From positions 1 to 64,000 of the forward strand of contig WNNJ02002222.1 in assembly GCA_012934845.2 (NCBI GenBank): a stretch of 64,000 nt of DNA, read 5' to 3'. The notes beneath the pieces were generated by a model. The model was not told the DNA's origin. It saw only the letters and a list, made by a program, of their open reading frames with translations, and did not search any database. Position numbers and translations under genes: made by a program. This stretch comes from Pomphorhynchus laevis. Its lineage: Eukaryota; Acanthocephala; Palaeacanthocephala; Echinorhynchida; Pomphorhynchidae. Positions 46,413 to 58,392 of this stretch are shown piece after piece (position 1 is the first letter of the stretch; each line of letters opens with the position of its first letter).

Positions 46413-46627
46413 AATTGATATAATTTTAATTTCTGTTAATTTAATGTTCATATATATCCATTCTTTGTCATCGATATTAGTTTTATTGATTAAAAATTAT
46501 TAAAGTTACATACACATATATCATCAACATATCAGAACATATGTTTTATATCTTTATATAATTTAGATTTATTTTTTACACAGTTATGAACAAATTCGTA
46601 TTCTACAAAGCTTAATTCTATAAAACT

Positions 46628-46880
46628 GTTCTATTTTCTGTTTGATATTTTTATAGTAACGTAGTTTAAAATATGCATCTATTAAATTATTTAAATGATT
46701 TTAAAGAAAGCTAATATCATTACAAATTGTTGCAATTCTTAAAATTTCATTGTTTAATGTATTATATTTTATATTATATGGTATGCATGAATGCTTATGT
46801 ATAAATATGTTTCTTGTAAAGTTAAATATGTCGTCTTTACGATATAAATTTAAAGCAGTTTTAATTAATGTAAAATATTA
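46628..46880 (-). pseudogene. Second copy of Penelope-like RT fragment
   Basis: Very similar on the nucleotide level to 45905-46150 (taaattatttaaatgatttt ... tgttgcaattcttaaaattt). A tandem remnant. Confidence 0.45.
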
Positions 46881-46944
46881 TTCATGTAATAATGATAATG
46901 TAATAATAATTTTAATTGATGTAAGTTATTATTCATGTAAATAA

Positions 46945-47500
46945 AAAAATAATTAAATTTTTATTTTTATATTACTCTAGTTTGAAGTATTTTACTATCA
47001 ATCCATAAAAAATTTCTTTTTAATAATAATTAAAATGAAATAAATTAATTAATAATTAAAATTAATTTTTAATAATACTTTGATGATTTAGTAGGAAGTA
47101 AAACTGATTTTTGAGAATCAATTTTTGTAATTTATTATTAAACTATCCGATTAATAATTTATTATTAATAAATTAATAATAAAAGATTATCATTAAACTG
47201 CCAATATATTTTCTACATACAAATGAATCCGAAATAGGAAGTCCTTTCAATAATTTAAATTATAAATATAATAGTAACTGTAGACTAATATTCATTTGCT
47301 GAATGTTAGTTTAATATTTGATAATATTTATCTGCATAAAGTTTTATGTTTTGTTCAAAAACTAAAAAAACTGATAGAAATATTAAACGAATTTAATATT
47401 TTTTTAATGTTTTGTAAATAATGTTTAATGACAGATGTTTAGATCTACAATAAAGAAGCTGATAAAAATATTTCACATACAAATATTTATTGTAAATAGT
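46945..47500. other. No gene recognised
   Basis: AT-rich sequence only. Confidence 0.5.
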
Positions 47501-47822
47501 TGATAATGATCCATTATTGATAAAGAATTATTGAAGCTGGATCAAAAAAAGGAAACTTTTATTTGATATTTGGTTAATTATCAACTATTTAATATAATAC
47601 TCAAATTAAAAAATTTAAAATTTAAAGAATTATTGGAGCTGGATCAAAAAAGGAGAAACTTTTATTTGATATTTCGCTAACATCTTCAAAAAATTGTTAG
47701 CATCTTCAAAAAATTACCTGTAATTGAAAAAAAAATAGTAATTTTCTGAAGATGCTAACAGATGTTAGCGAAATATTAAATAAAAGTTTGTTCTTTTTTG
47801 ATCTAGCTCCAATAATTCAATA
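47500..47822. mobile_element. Palindromic MITE (family P), with a second partial copy
   Basis: The element at 47625-47822 reads gaattattggagctggatca ... gctaacatcttcaaaaaatt ... gaagatgctaacagatgtta ... gatctagctccaataattc. A left-arm fragment is at 47515-47580. Confidence 0.7.
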
Positions 47823-48189
47823 TAAAAATATTAAACAAAAACTTTAATTTAAAATGGTTAATTTATATTTTTAAACAAAAAAATTAAAATATTAAAAATT
47901 AGATGAATAAGATTAAATTGGTATCGAAGAGCGCTTCGTGACGTTTTTTAGACTAAAACGATCAAACAAGATAGTGAGCTATTAGACACAAGCCCATTAT
48001 TTGAGATAAATAGAACAAACAACTTTATTCAAAATTAATTAATACGAATATATCAAAAATATATTCTATTAATTTCGAAAAATATTATTTTTCTTTTATT
48101 GTTGAGTTTTCTTTTGAATTTTTAAATAAAAAAATCATTACGTACATTGAATATTTATAATGATCTAATATAATTCAATATAAAAATAT

Positions 48190-48400
48190 TAAACAAATAC
48201 TTGATAACAGAGGTTATTTGTTATTAAACAAATAACCTCTGTAAGCATCTTCAGAAAATTACAATTTCAATTTCCTGAATTGATTTTCTGAAGATAAATA
48301 TTACATCTTCATTATTATAATTATATCTTAATTATTCTTTACATTTAAAGAATGCATTAAAGAATTATTGAAGCCGGTTCAAAATAAAAATAATTACAAT
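48190..48400. mobile_element. Palindromic MITE (family P), degraded
   Basis: gttatttgttattaaacaaataac forms a palindrome, followed by gcatcttcagaaaatt and its complement, then tattgaagccggttcaaa. Confidence 0.5.
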
Positions 48401-48619
48401 TTTAATGATTCTTTTTAATATTAAAATTAATAGCAGTATTATTAAAGACCAGTATTCCAAAACATCGTATTAGAAAAATATTTATCAGAATACGAAAAGA
48501 TTTAATAGAATCGATATTTTCAAATTGATTTGTTGTTTACGTGATGACATGATGAATGATATACAAATAAGAACTAACAATAATATTTTTACTTCATTCA
48601 ATAATAAATTAAATATTTA

Positions 48620-48985
48620 AAGAATTATTTGAGCTGAATCAAAGAAAGAAGGAAAATTTTATTTGATATTTTACTAACCTCTGTTAGCATCTGCAGTAAA
48701 GAAGATGTCAGCATCTTCAGGTAATTTTATGAAGATGCTAACAGAGGTTAGCGAAATATCAAATAGAATTTCACCTTTTTATCCAGCTACAACAATAATT
48801 ATTAAGAATTATTTGAGCTGAATCAAAGAAAGAAGGAAAATTTTATTTGATATTTTACTAACCTCTGTTAGCATCTCCAGTAAAGAAGATGTCAGCATCT
48901 TCAGGTAATTTTATGAAGATGCTAACAGAGGTTGGCGAAATATCAAATAGAATTTTCCTTTCTTTGATCCAGCTCCAATAAATAA
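48620..48985. mobile_element. Two tandem palindromic MITEs (family P)
   Basis: Two ~180-bp foldback units follow each other, each with gagctgaatcaaagaaagaa ... ctaacctctgttagcatct ... gaagatgctaacagaggtt ... ccagct. They are almost identical, so one is a recent copy of the other. Confidence 0.85.
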
Positions 48986-49890
48986 ATACATGTTAATTTA
49001 TTTAATATATCGTTAATAAAGTGCAGATTGTGTCATTAAACACTAAGAAATGTGCATGAGAAAACTGCTTGAAGATAAAATTAATTTAAATTAATAAGAT
49101 TTAAAAGAAATAAATACAATTTATTTATAAAATTGTAAACATAAAATTTATTTTTTTAATAAATTAAAAAAGTTAGCATCTTAAGATGTTCTATAATTTA
49201 TATCTTTTATAACACGGTATTTTTATGAGACGTTTAATATATAGTATATAATATATTAAAATAAAAATATATTAAAATAAAGAATTTTAGCGAAACTTAC
49301 GTTGTTGCATAGTTGATATAACATTTCAACTATGATGTTATAATTAAATGCATAGCACTTAATTATTTTAAATTCAATACTCAATGTGATTAATTAAATG
49401 ATTAATAATTATAGGCTAACTTTAATAAATGTGTTATTATGTTGATATTATTACGTTATATTATTCTACTTAATAAATGTGTTATTACGTTGATATTATT
49501 ACGTTAAAATTTGTGAATCAATTTGTATACAAACGATAGCTAATGTTTTAAATTAATATTTGAAACTACTAGATATACTCAAATATAATACAATAAGTAA
49601 CGAATATTAATAAAAAGTAAAAGGTATGATATATTCAAACTACTTCTACGGCATAAGAAAAGTATGTATTATACTATAAATATAAGATGCTGTAATATAA
49701 AAATATCAAGTAGCTTGTTAAACTCAATTTTTATTGCTTGTGTTTAGACATTGATTTGGTTCATATGCGCTTTTAAGTTAAAGGAAACGTGTCTTAATCC
49801 AAAATTGTAACATATACTTATTAACCGAAACTTTTAATCACATATCTTTATATTAAAAAACATTGAGTGAGATGTTTAAAACAAAATATT
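48986..49890. other. No gene recognised
   Basis: AT-rich. A short direct repeat (aataaatgtgttatta.gttgatattattacgtta) lies at about 49425-49505. Confidence 0.5.
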
Positions 49891-50421
49891 CTTCTGGTTG
49901 TAGCACAATATTATCCTCACAGGTATTGTTCCTATTCTTGATACAGCAGGACGCTACTAATCAGTCTGGGTGGGTCTCATCAGCTGCTGACCCAGACCTA
50001 CATTTCACGTTTCGACCCTTATTATCTGCTTTCTCCGTACACTGATGCTGATCGGATTTGAACTCAGGACGTATGTATCTTGATTCAACGCTACATATAC
50101 TTTCTGAAGATCACACAACTAGGTAGGCTTCTAATAGATCGTTAGAATACGATACCCTACTGAAAGTAATATACAACAATGTATATCTACAGAACTGGAG
50201 CAGCCAGCCAAGTAGATGTAGCGTTGAATCAAGATACAGACGTCCTAAGTTCAAATCCGATCAGCATCAGTGTACGGAGAAAGCAGATAATAAGGGTCGA
50301 AACGTGAAATGTAGGTCTGGGTCAGCAGCTGATGAGACCCACCCAGACTGATTAGTAGCGTCCTGCTGTATCAAGAATAGGAACAATACCTGTGAGGATA
50401 ATATTATGCCACAGCCAGAAG
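49891..50421. mobile_element. Palindromic pol III-like element (family H), complete
   Basis: 531 bp with about 215-bp inverted arms (49891-50105 and 50207-50421), both starting or ending cttctggttgtgg(c)acaat. The right arm holds a B-box-like gttcaaatcc (50249-50258) preceded by a tRNA-like tgtagcgttgaatc. It then has gggtc-gaaac (50294-50303) and ctgatga-gaccc (50329-50340). The left arm holds the same in inverse. No protein is encoded: the open frames are mirror by-products. Confidence 0.85.
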
Positions 50422-50857
50422 AATTTCAGCTCACAGATGCATTCAAGTTAAATTAAAAACATTCATTGCAAGTGGCAGCATGAAAAACAGTGATCCGGCT
50501 AGCGGATCACACAACTATGTAGGTTTCTAATAGATCGTTAGAATACGATACCCTACTGAAAGTAATATACAACAATGTATATCTACAGAAATGGAGCAGC
50601 CAGCCAAGTAGATGTAGCGTTGAATCAAGATACAGACGTCCTGAGTTCAAATCCGATCAGCATCAGTGTACGGAGAAAGCAGATAATAAGGGTCGAAACG
50701 TGAAATGTAGGTCTGGGTCAGCAGCTGATGAGACCCACCCAGACTGATTAGTAGCGTCCTGCTGTATCAAGAATAGGAACAATACCTGTGAGGATAATAT
50801 TGTGCCACAACCAGAAGAATTTCAGCTCACAGATGCATTCAAGTTAAATTAAAAACA
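50422..50857 (+). mobile_element. Tandem right-half copy of family H
   Basis: About 350 bp (50505-50857) repeats 50110-50460, including the trailing aatttcagctcacagatgca. The 44-bp spacer 50461-50504 is unique. Confidence 0.85.
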
Positions 50858-51229
50858 AAATATATTAAAAAATTTCCAATCTATATTTACGGAAATCTTC
50901 ATTTAAGATCTTATATTCAACATTTACGTTACAATTTGAAATTAAAAATTTGATACCAAAATAAATGATATATTAGCCTACTTGAAAATTTTCCTGGAAC
51001 GTTTTTACTAAATTGCAAATTTTACGAAAGAGCAAGGTAGATCTTGAATCGTAATGATCTCGTAAAATAATCAGGCGAAATTTAATGTGTTTTAAATAAA
51101 AGGGTATCTAAATAATAGGTACGCACATGAATTGTTCATTTGTGAATTATTGTTAGCTTCGAAATGATATTGTCTGTGTGATCGGGTAAATCTTTTTCGC
51201 ATCGTACAGCTACTATCTTAATAAATATG
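50858..51229. other. No gene recognised
   Basis: AT-rich sequence without recognisable coding or repeat structure. Confidence 0.45.
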
Positions 51230-51800
51230 CTATAAACGTTTAGCGTAAGTAATTATTAAAGGCAGCTAATACAGTTGAAATAAAGAAAATAATCTATGCT
51301 GGCGAGAAGCGTCTTAAGATAGATAAGTTGTTTAGAATATTAAATCCAGATGGTGGAAACGTACCAAATATTGTCGACAATATCATTTAAATAGTCTATG
51401 CTTGTGACCGTAATAGTTGCTTCAGGCAATGCATCCCACACTGATGTCAGTCTGCTATAGGTAGTTTCAAGCGTTTTTCTTAAATCGAAAATCATTTAAA
51501 TAGAGGAAGCGTAGTGAATACTCATGTAAGACATATCACAACTTAGTACAATTAGTGTTTATAGTGATCGCTTTGAGATATGCCAACAGACTCGTTAATA
51601 GTGACAGAGTCGCATATATCACGGCAAATATCGCAATGATGGAACCAGGTCGAAAAAGATCCTCGAGACGTGCTATTTCGATTTGAGAAAAACGAATGTG
51701 TAGCAGAAGCGATACGTGATTCTGAATGATAGTAAAATGTGTGAACTTTTAACTTTCAAACTCGGTAATATGCGTATTGTATAAGTTTATATTTTACCGT
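51230..51800 (-). mobile_element. Possible LINE C-terminal remnant
   Basis: Minus-strand VWDALPEATITVTSI near 51430 resembles the W(N/D).LP..... block near the end of many LINE ORF2 proteins. The surroundings are too decayed for a family call. Confidence 0.3.
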
Positions 51801-51959
51801 AACATGTGATGTATTAACTCTTGTTTTTATATCATCTCTTTACATTTTGGTCTAATGACTAAAATATTTAAAGAGTTTTAAAGTATCATAATATTTCCTT
51901 TGTTTAAGAAAAAGCAACTATATTAGCTTGTAAAATGTACACGCATTAAAAATTGATAT

Positions 51960-53400
51960 TACAAGAGAGATTTTAAAATCGAAAAGAAGAGAAAAAATAA
52001 TAACGTTGCAATAGTGAGTTCAAAAGACGAACAGCAGAGGGGAAAACTTTTTTGATTTTTCCTTTCGAACGAATGGTACCTCCAGTTTTCTGTTGTCTTA
52101 AGTTGTGATTGAAAACTCTATTCCACGAGAAAAACTCAAGAAAAGGCTTAGAATTTAGTAAAGACATCAGAACCTTCACGTGTATGCTAGAGATGATTAC
52201 TTCCAATTATACAAAAGGGACACAGCAAATCTTGCTTGCTAGATTATGTATCCTCGATAAGTTTAAAATCAAATGCTTCGAGCAATCCATAAATAATGAA
52301 TAAGAATTGGTCAAGATTGACTGAATATGTGATTTGTAAACATACCGGAGATACTGAGAAGGTAAGCACTCTCTTTTTAGTCTTCTCAATAGAAATAGCG
52401 GCAAAGAACATTGCTTGATTACTTTGCTGAGGTGAGCATTCCATGATAGATCTTGGACAAATAGAATACCGAGTATTTTCAATTTATTTACAATCTCAAC
52501 ATTCCTATCATGAACTGAAATATTTGATATATACAAAGATCGTCTGTGAGATGGACTAAACGGCATTACTTTACATTTCGAGAAATTTAATTTCATTTTA
52601 TTCTCAAGACACAAGTCCATGACCTTACCCAATTCAATTTCGACATATTTTTCAATAACATCAGAATCCGAAACGGACAAAATCCTCGCATAACCGAACG
52701 CGAATTTGATTACGCACGAGTTAATAAGCGAGGGCCAAGATCATTTACATCTATGGCAAATAACATTGGCGAAATAACAAGGCCTTGAGGCACTCGGGCG
52801 ATTATCGGAAACACATATGAGCGATATCCGTTATTTAAAATAAACTGACTACACCCAGAAAGAAACGAAGATACCCAAAAAACTTGCCAGAGGGTCAAAG
52901 CACTGATCTCCGTTTTATTCAATAAAATATCATGATTGACACTCGAATGCTTCTTCAAAGTCTGTCTGAATGCACATTGAAATGTATGAAGTGGAACTGT
53001 CCAAAATGTCAATAACTCTTTTTTGTAAAGCAAAAGAGCGTTAACTGATAAGTGATTTTGTCGATAAGCAATTAATCGTCACACAATACAGCATTGTAAG
53101 TGTTTAGAAATCTTCTGCAAAAGCATAATTCAAGCAACTTCCCAGAAACGGAAATCAAAGTAATCGGACGAAATTTGAGCCTGATTTTATCTTGAAATGA
53201 GTATCACTTTAAACGACTTTAGACAGTAAGTAAAAAATCGCTGATTGAACGCTTTTTGTGAAAAAAAGAAGCTAAAATAGTGTATAACTCCATAATTAGA
53301 AATTTAGCTAGTTAGCAACTATTATCATTTCCGTGTTCTTTTGATGAAGTAAGGGAGGACAGCAAGTCTTCAATCTCTGTATAGGAAACATACATTTCAT
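51960..53400 (-). mobile_element. LINE remnant, RT to C-terminus
   Basis: Order on the minus strand: ISVSGKLLEL (RT finger, near 53140). A motif-A part follows with a frame change (QTDFEEAFE / SVNHDILLNK, near 52930). Then VPQGLVISPMLFAIDVNDL (motif B, near 52780), NKMKLNFSKCKVMPFSPS (near 52580) and LKILGILFVQDLSWNAHL. The end is FPSAVRLLNSLL (near 52020). It looks like an L2/CR1-group element, broken by several stops and frame changes. Confidence 0.7.
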
Positions 53401-54116
53401 TGATGTGAGGGAGGAGTGTGTGTACATATTTTTAGATACTTCACTAAATGAGGTAAATGAACGGTTTAATTCATTAACCTCATTACAAATTCGTCTTCAC
53501 TAAGATTACGAAAATCATTGTGTTTTATGATTTGTGAAACTCTTGTAAATTTTCCATATATGGTTTCGTCACTTAGAAATTAAATTTAGGTGATACAATT
53601 TCTTTGACAGTTTAATTTGGTTGTCTAGCTTTGTAGTGAGCCGACTAAATACGTTTCAATTATCTTGCTTGTAAGTCTTATCTCTTTGATTCTCTAAGTA
53701 TTTAACCAGCGGAGTTAACCAAAGAGGATCATGCATGATTCGTCAACTTAACCTTCCTATGTGGAAGTGTATACGCACATACAACATCAATACATCCCGT
53801 TTATTATTAAATTGCTTCAGATACATCCAGTGAGTTCCAATTATATAAAGCCAAACTTTGCTTCACTCCTTGTTTCAATCGGATTAGATGCTGAACTCTT
53901 TTATCATACACAATACGGTAAGAAATTGGACGTTCAACAAGAGTAGACGGGAAATCCAACAACCCTGCATTATCGGAAGTGCTCATCGGATCCAATTTCA
54001 TAACCTTGTCGTGTAAGCAGTCACATTTGTATATATTATGTCTAAGCAAACTCTATATCTCGTTGTAAAGTCTACAATCCGCTGTAATCCAAAACTAAGC
54101 AAAAAAAACGGTTTAT
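53401..54116 (-). other. Weak LINE-like debris, otherwise empty
   Basis: A minus-strand frame at 53807-54049 ends with LYNWNSLDVSEAI, which may be another LINE C-terminus. Nothing else recognised. Confidence 0.3.
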
Positions 54117-55010
54117 TTAAAAGTGGTAAATGCGTGACAGCGCATGCTTACATGACAACAACAAAACAAAAATGTAAATTATGTGTTGAGAAGGTGTGAA
54201 CGGAGGATGTGTTTGAATGTGATAAAAGAAGGGAGCGCGGCGGATGTCGAGAAGGAGTTGATTCCAGGCAAGTGGGGCGGCGATGAGGAAGGATCGGATA
54301 CCGTAGTTGTTGGAGTAATTGGGACCGTGGAATAAGAGGGTATGACGGGAACGCAGCAATAGCGAAGTGGAGCAAGTGTCGTCTAAGAAAGGAAACTTGA
54401 TGAACGATAGGGACCCGACAGCGATGAGACGAAAAGTTACGAGAAGAAGGCAGAGTTTGATGCTGATGTGGATGGTGGGCCAGGAAAGTTGGGCAAGATA
54501 TGTGGATGTATGATCGAAGCGACGGAGACGAGAGAGCACTCGAACGGCGGAGTTGATTATTCTTTGTAGGGGTAGGATGATGGATTTTAGAGAATTTGCG
54601 AAAAGGCTTAGGCAGTAATCGATTTTAGGAAGATAAGCGATGAAAGAAGAGTCATACAAAAACGGAAGTCGATAAGGGGGCGGATACGGCGAATCTCACG
54701 GAGAATTAAGTTAGACGAGCGGACCTTGTCACGGACGAAGGGTTTAAGAGAAAGGTGATCATCGAAATGGAAGCATAAGAAATTGAGATTGTGTACTATG
54801 GGGATGATCGATGAGGCAAAAGATACAGTGAGAGGATATATGTTTGGTTTACGTGGGAGGATCCACATTGTTTTGGACTTGTCGGTGATTCGAACGAGAT
54901 GGAGATTGGAGATACGTTTCTAGATGGAATAAATACAGTTGGAGGCAGAAATGCCGATATCGTGTATGCGATGTGCGGGCGCATGAGCATAGATGAGGAT
55001 GCCATTGGCG
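54117..55010 (-). mobile_element. LINE-C copy 1 (5' truncated)
   Basis: Inverted relative of 60650-61678. Encodes KTMWILPRKPNIYPL-like and SSIIPIVHNLNFLCFHFDD blocks, SLFANSLKSIILPLQRIINS, LAQLSWPTIHISIKL, and the terminal APLAWNQLLLDIRRAP. The 3' tail near 54120-54160 has a decayed form of the conserved hairpin. Frame changes separate the blocks. Confidence 0.85.
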
Positions 55011-55339
55011 TATTTCATGACGTTATAATATCCATTGACCTACCCCTTGAGATATCAAGAGATATTATGACTCTACAAAGTTTTTCCTCTGGTGATTGTA
55101 AAAGATCACCAGACTTTGACACGCTAGCTCGGTGGAATGATTAGAGCAAAAAGCAGATTGAAGCTACGGATCTAAATTTGACGATAGAAGATAGATATTA
55201 ACCTGATTTAAAGAAAGTTCGAAGATTTTTGATAAGGTTGAGATAAGATATATAGGAAGGATATATATCCTTCTTATATAGGAAGGATATATATCTCCTC
55301 CTACGGGAAGGAGATAGACGAATTTAAGATGATAGAATT
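55011..55339. other. No gene recognised
   Basis: Contains short AT-rich repeats at 55255-55310 (ataggaaggatatatatcc). Confidence 0.45.
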
Positions 55340-55930
55340 ATATTGAGGCAGTCGATGATTGAAAAGTTAAAGGGATATATGATAAAGCATTTGCAGATTT
55401 AGATTGAAGATAAGAAGAAAACAAGTTTGTATCGATGAAAGCTATGTAATGCATGAAAAATACGTTTGCACGCCTGGGTCCATTAAGTTTTAAGCGACTA
55501 TATTGTGCGTTATTTCGACCACACATTAAATATTGTAGCCATCCATCGTTTTCATCTACTAAGGCAGACATCACGAAGCTTGGTTCAGTACTTCAAAGAG
55601 GCTACATATTGTGTTTTCAACCTGCTTATTCATACGTAGATTGCTTAGCCTCCTTACGGCTACTTTCAGTTTGCAAAGGTTGATTTACTTAGACTCATTA
55701 CAATGTGACAGATTGTTCATTCCGCAGTGGCCTTTCCTTCATCACCATGTGAAGATTAGTTCGTCAGTTCGTAAATGTAATCCTATATAACTGTATAAAT
55801 TACCACATTGCAAAGTCCAAGTGTAAGGTAACTAAAATTCGGTCCTAAAATTGCATATGCATCCAGCTACTGCAGCTTCAAGCAAAAATTTCGACATTGG
55901 CTATTAAATACTTGCGTGGATGCTTCAAGT
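55340..55930 (+). mobile_element. CR1-like LINE remnant (thumb region)
   Basis: LSFKRLYCALFRPHIKYCSH then KLGSVLQRGYILCFQPAY at 55480-55640. This is the conserved (LV)RPH.EY...... block downstream of the RT palm. Heavily decayed. Confidence 0.6.
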
Positions 55931-56690
55931 TATTTTAGTTATTGAATTTTTTCCGTGTACAGATAAAATGGCCATTTGCGGTTAAAATAGATAAATTTAT
56001 TCGTATGATATCCTTTATAACAAGGCTAATATCTTTCTAAAGTGTAGATTTATTTTTTAAACAACTACGATTACCTCCAATTGAACACCTTTATTTGTCT
56101 AAATATATATACTCCTACATCTAAATAATTTTAATTTATCAAAATATTATTATAAAATAAAAATGTGTAAACTATGCTGAGCGAGAAGCGAAAATCAACT
56201 GTTCAGGGTTTTACCCTTTTACTTCTGGCATCTGGGAATATAGGTCCTAATGCATACAATATTGAAACAGATCGTACACCATCATAACGTGAAACACAAG
56301 CCATACGAGAATGACACAATAGTATCACTTAATTTAGGATAATATATCTGTCTTGATAACAAAGTGATAATCTCTATCAGTAAGACGTTCGGCCATTATA
56401 CAACTGGAAAAGTCAATTTAATCGGTTAGTCTAGGCTCAAGGTAATTCTTTTAGTTGTCTGAAACTTTAAAATTTAGACATTTCCAAAATTCTATTTTCT
56501 AATGAAGCCTATTTGAGATAATATACATTAAATTATATAAAAAATATTGTTATTCAACAGATAATTTTAATTTTGCAATCTTTTATTAATAATGTATTGT
56601 AGATATTGAATATAGCTTATCTGTTGAATACATCAATCTTATCGGACAGTAAGCCTAACTTTAATGATAGTTTTTAAAACTCAAAATCAC
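55931..56690. other. No gene recognised
   Basis: AT-rich; no motif found. Confidence 0.45.
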
Positions 56691-56699
56691 GCACGAATT

Positions 56700-58110
56700 A
56701 CGTCGAATGTCGAGAAAAGTTACTTTACTCTAGCTCATGTGTAAATAAACTGAGTCTGGCCAGAGAATTCTGGACGAAGACAACATCCGAATTAACAATT
56801 GATGTATTGTGCTTGATTTTAGAGAAATTCAACAGGGTTCCCATTTAAATTTTATTGAACCAAATTGTTCACAGAATCCGGATAGTTTTTTGTGATCGGG
56901 TGCGGAAGTTCATTAGTAGTCTATTGTTTGTTGTACATATTAAGAGTATGTTATACACAGGCAGTTATGCTTAACATGACATCCTACAGAGAACACTATT
57001 TGATCTACTATTATTTATCTAGTACGTGCCTTCACTATTGCTTTATATGAATAGTCTTGAGCTCTATATGCAGATGACTTGAAACAGTGGTCAGTCGTGA
57101 ACACCTGGGATGATCAGCAGTTGGTTGAAACCAATTCAAATCGAGTATTTTTATTGTCCAAACATACCAGCGTTAAGCTAAATTTTGCGAAATGTGTACA
57201 TTTAAAATCAAGCAGAATCATCGCTACATATTTTCGTTACAATAATTATGGTTAACATATCGAGATGGCAATGATTACATGGATATTGGGGTCTTATGGA
57301 CTTATAATTTCCTAAATTCGGTAACGGATATCGACCAAACAACAAGTTCGTTTTATTAAAAAAAACGAGTTTTATTCCATCTTTCACTCTGTTGAGTATT
57401 GTACAATTCGGTTATCAAGCTTTATTTTGATTATGCTATCCATGCTTCATTTCCACACACAGTTTATACTGAATAATCTTGAATAAGAAGCATTAGGATT
57501 CACCCGATTCTGTTTTGATTAAAAATATTGTTAAAAATCGTACAAGTAAATTAGACATAACGACAGTGTTACTCGAATTCATAATGCTTGACTTAGAGCA
57601 AGGGTGTTGGATGGTACCTCGATTTTTTCAATTATTTTTCTGTCATATTACGTTCCTTTATTTGTGAAAGAATAGTTGAACTTAATTAATTCGTAATGAA
57701 CTTATAAAAATATTTTATTTTGATATAAATTAGATAATTCATTATATTTCAAAACGATTTGTGAACTAGTACTGTAAGTAATCTAAGTAAAACTAGTGCT
57801 TTTGGTCTAAAAAATTTAGTCTTTATGATATCCGAGAGTAGCTCGTGGGCATGTGTGGAAATTAATAAAGCCTACTACAAGAATTTCTGTTCACCATCGA
57901 TTTACAACCAGGGTAATTAATGAGTGGAATTAACTAAAGTGCCTGAATATCTCTCGTAGTATATCTAGTGATGCTATCAACAAAGCCATCGAAGCCGAGG
58001 AGGAATTTGCGACTTTTTTGGATTCAATTCTTTATTTGTTGACGTTTTTTATCATGCTTTGTAAGCGACACGAGCTTGCAGCTCATTTACTGCTGTTTGT
58101 TACAATAATT
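56700..58110 (+). mobile_element. CR1/Jockey-like LINE remnant, same family as 1570-2760
   Basis: Pieces include LEKFNRVPI (motif A), YMQMT*KQWS (decayed YADD.K.W near 57066) and VKLNFAKCVHLKSS near 57170. The 3' part, 57830-58110, is nearly the same as 2455-2750 and ends catttactgctgtttgttac. Many breaks. Confidence 0.65.
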
Positions 58111-58392
58111 ATATCGAAAAGTGCTTGACATTTTGAATCGATCAAATACCAAACATCAATCATAGCATGGATTTCGTGCAAGTCCTCAATGCTTAACTAA
58201 TTTATTGTGCACTCGAGAGTAGATGTGCTGAGTGATCACTGAGTTGATGATGTTTACTTATATTTAAACGTTATTTGTATTTTTTGCATGCTTTGAGAAC
58301 TAATGCCGTTGAGTAAGATGTTATGGATTTATATTAAAGCGTATTTAGGCATATGCTTCTTCAAACACATCAAGACACTGAAACTTTAAGTA
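58111..58392. other. Upstream part of LINE-B, decayed or unrelated
   Basis: No motif recognised. Confidence 0.35.
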
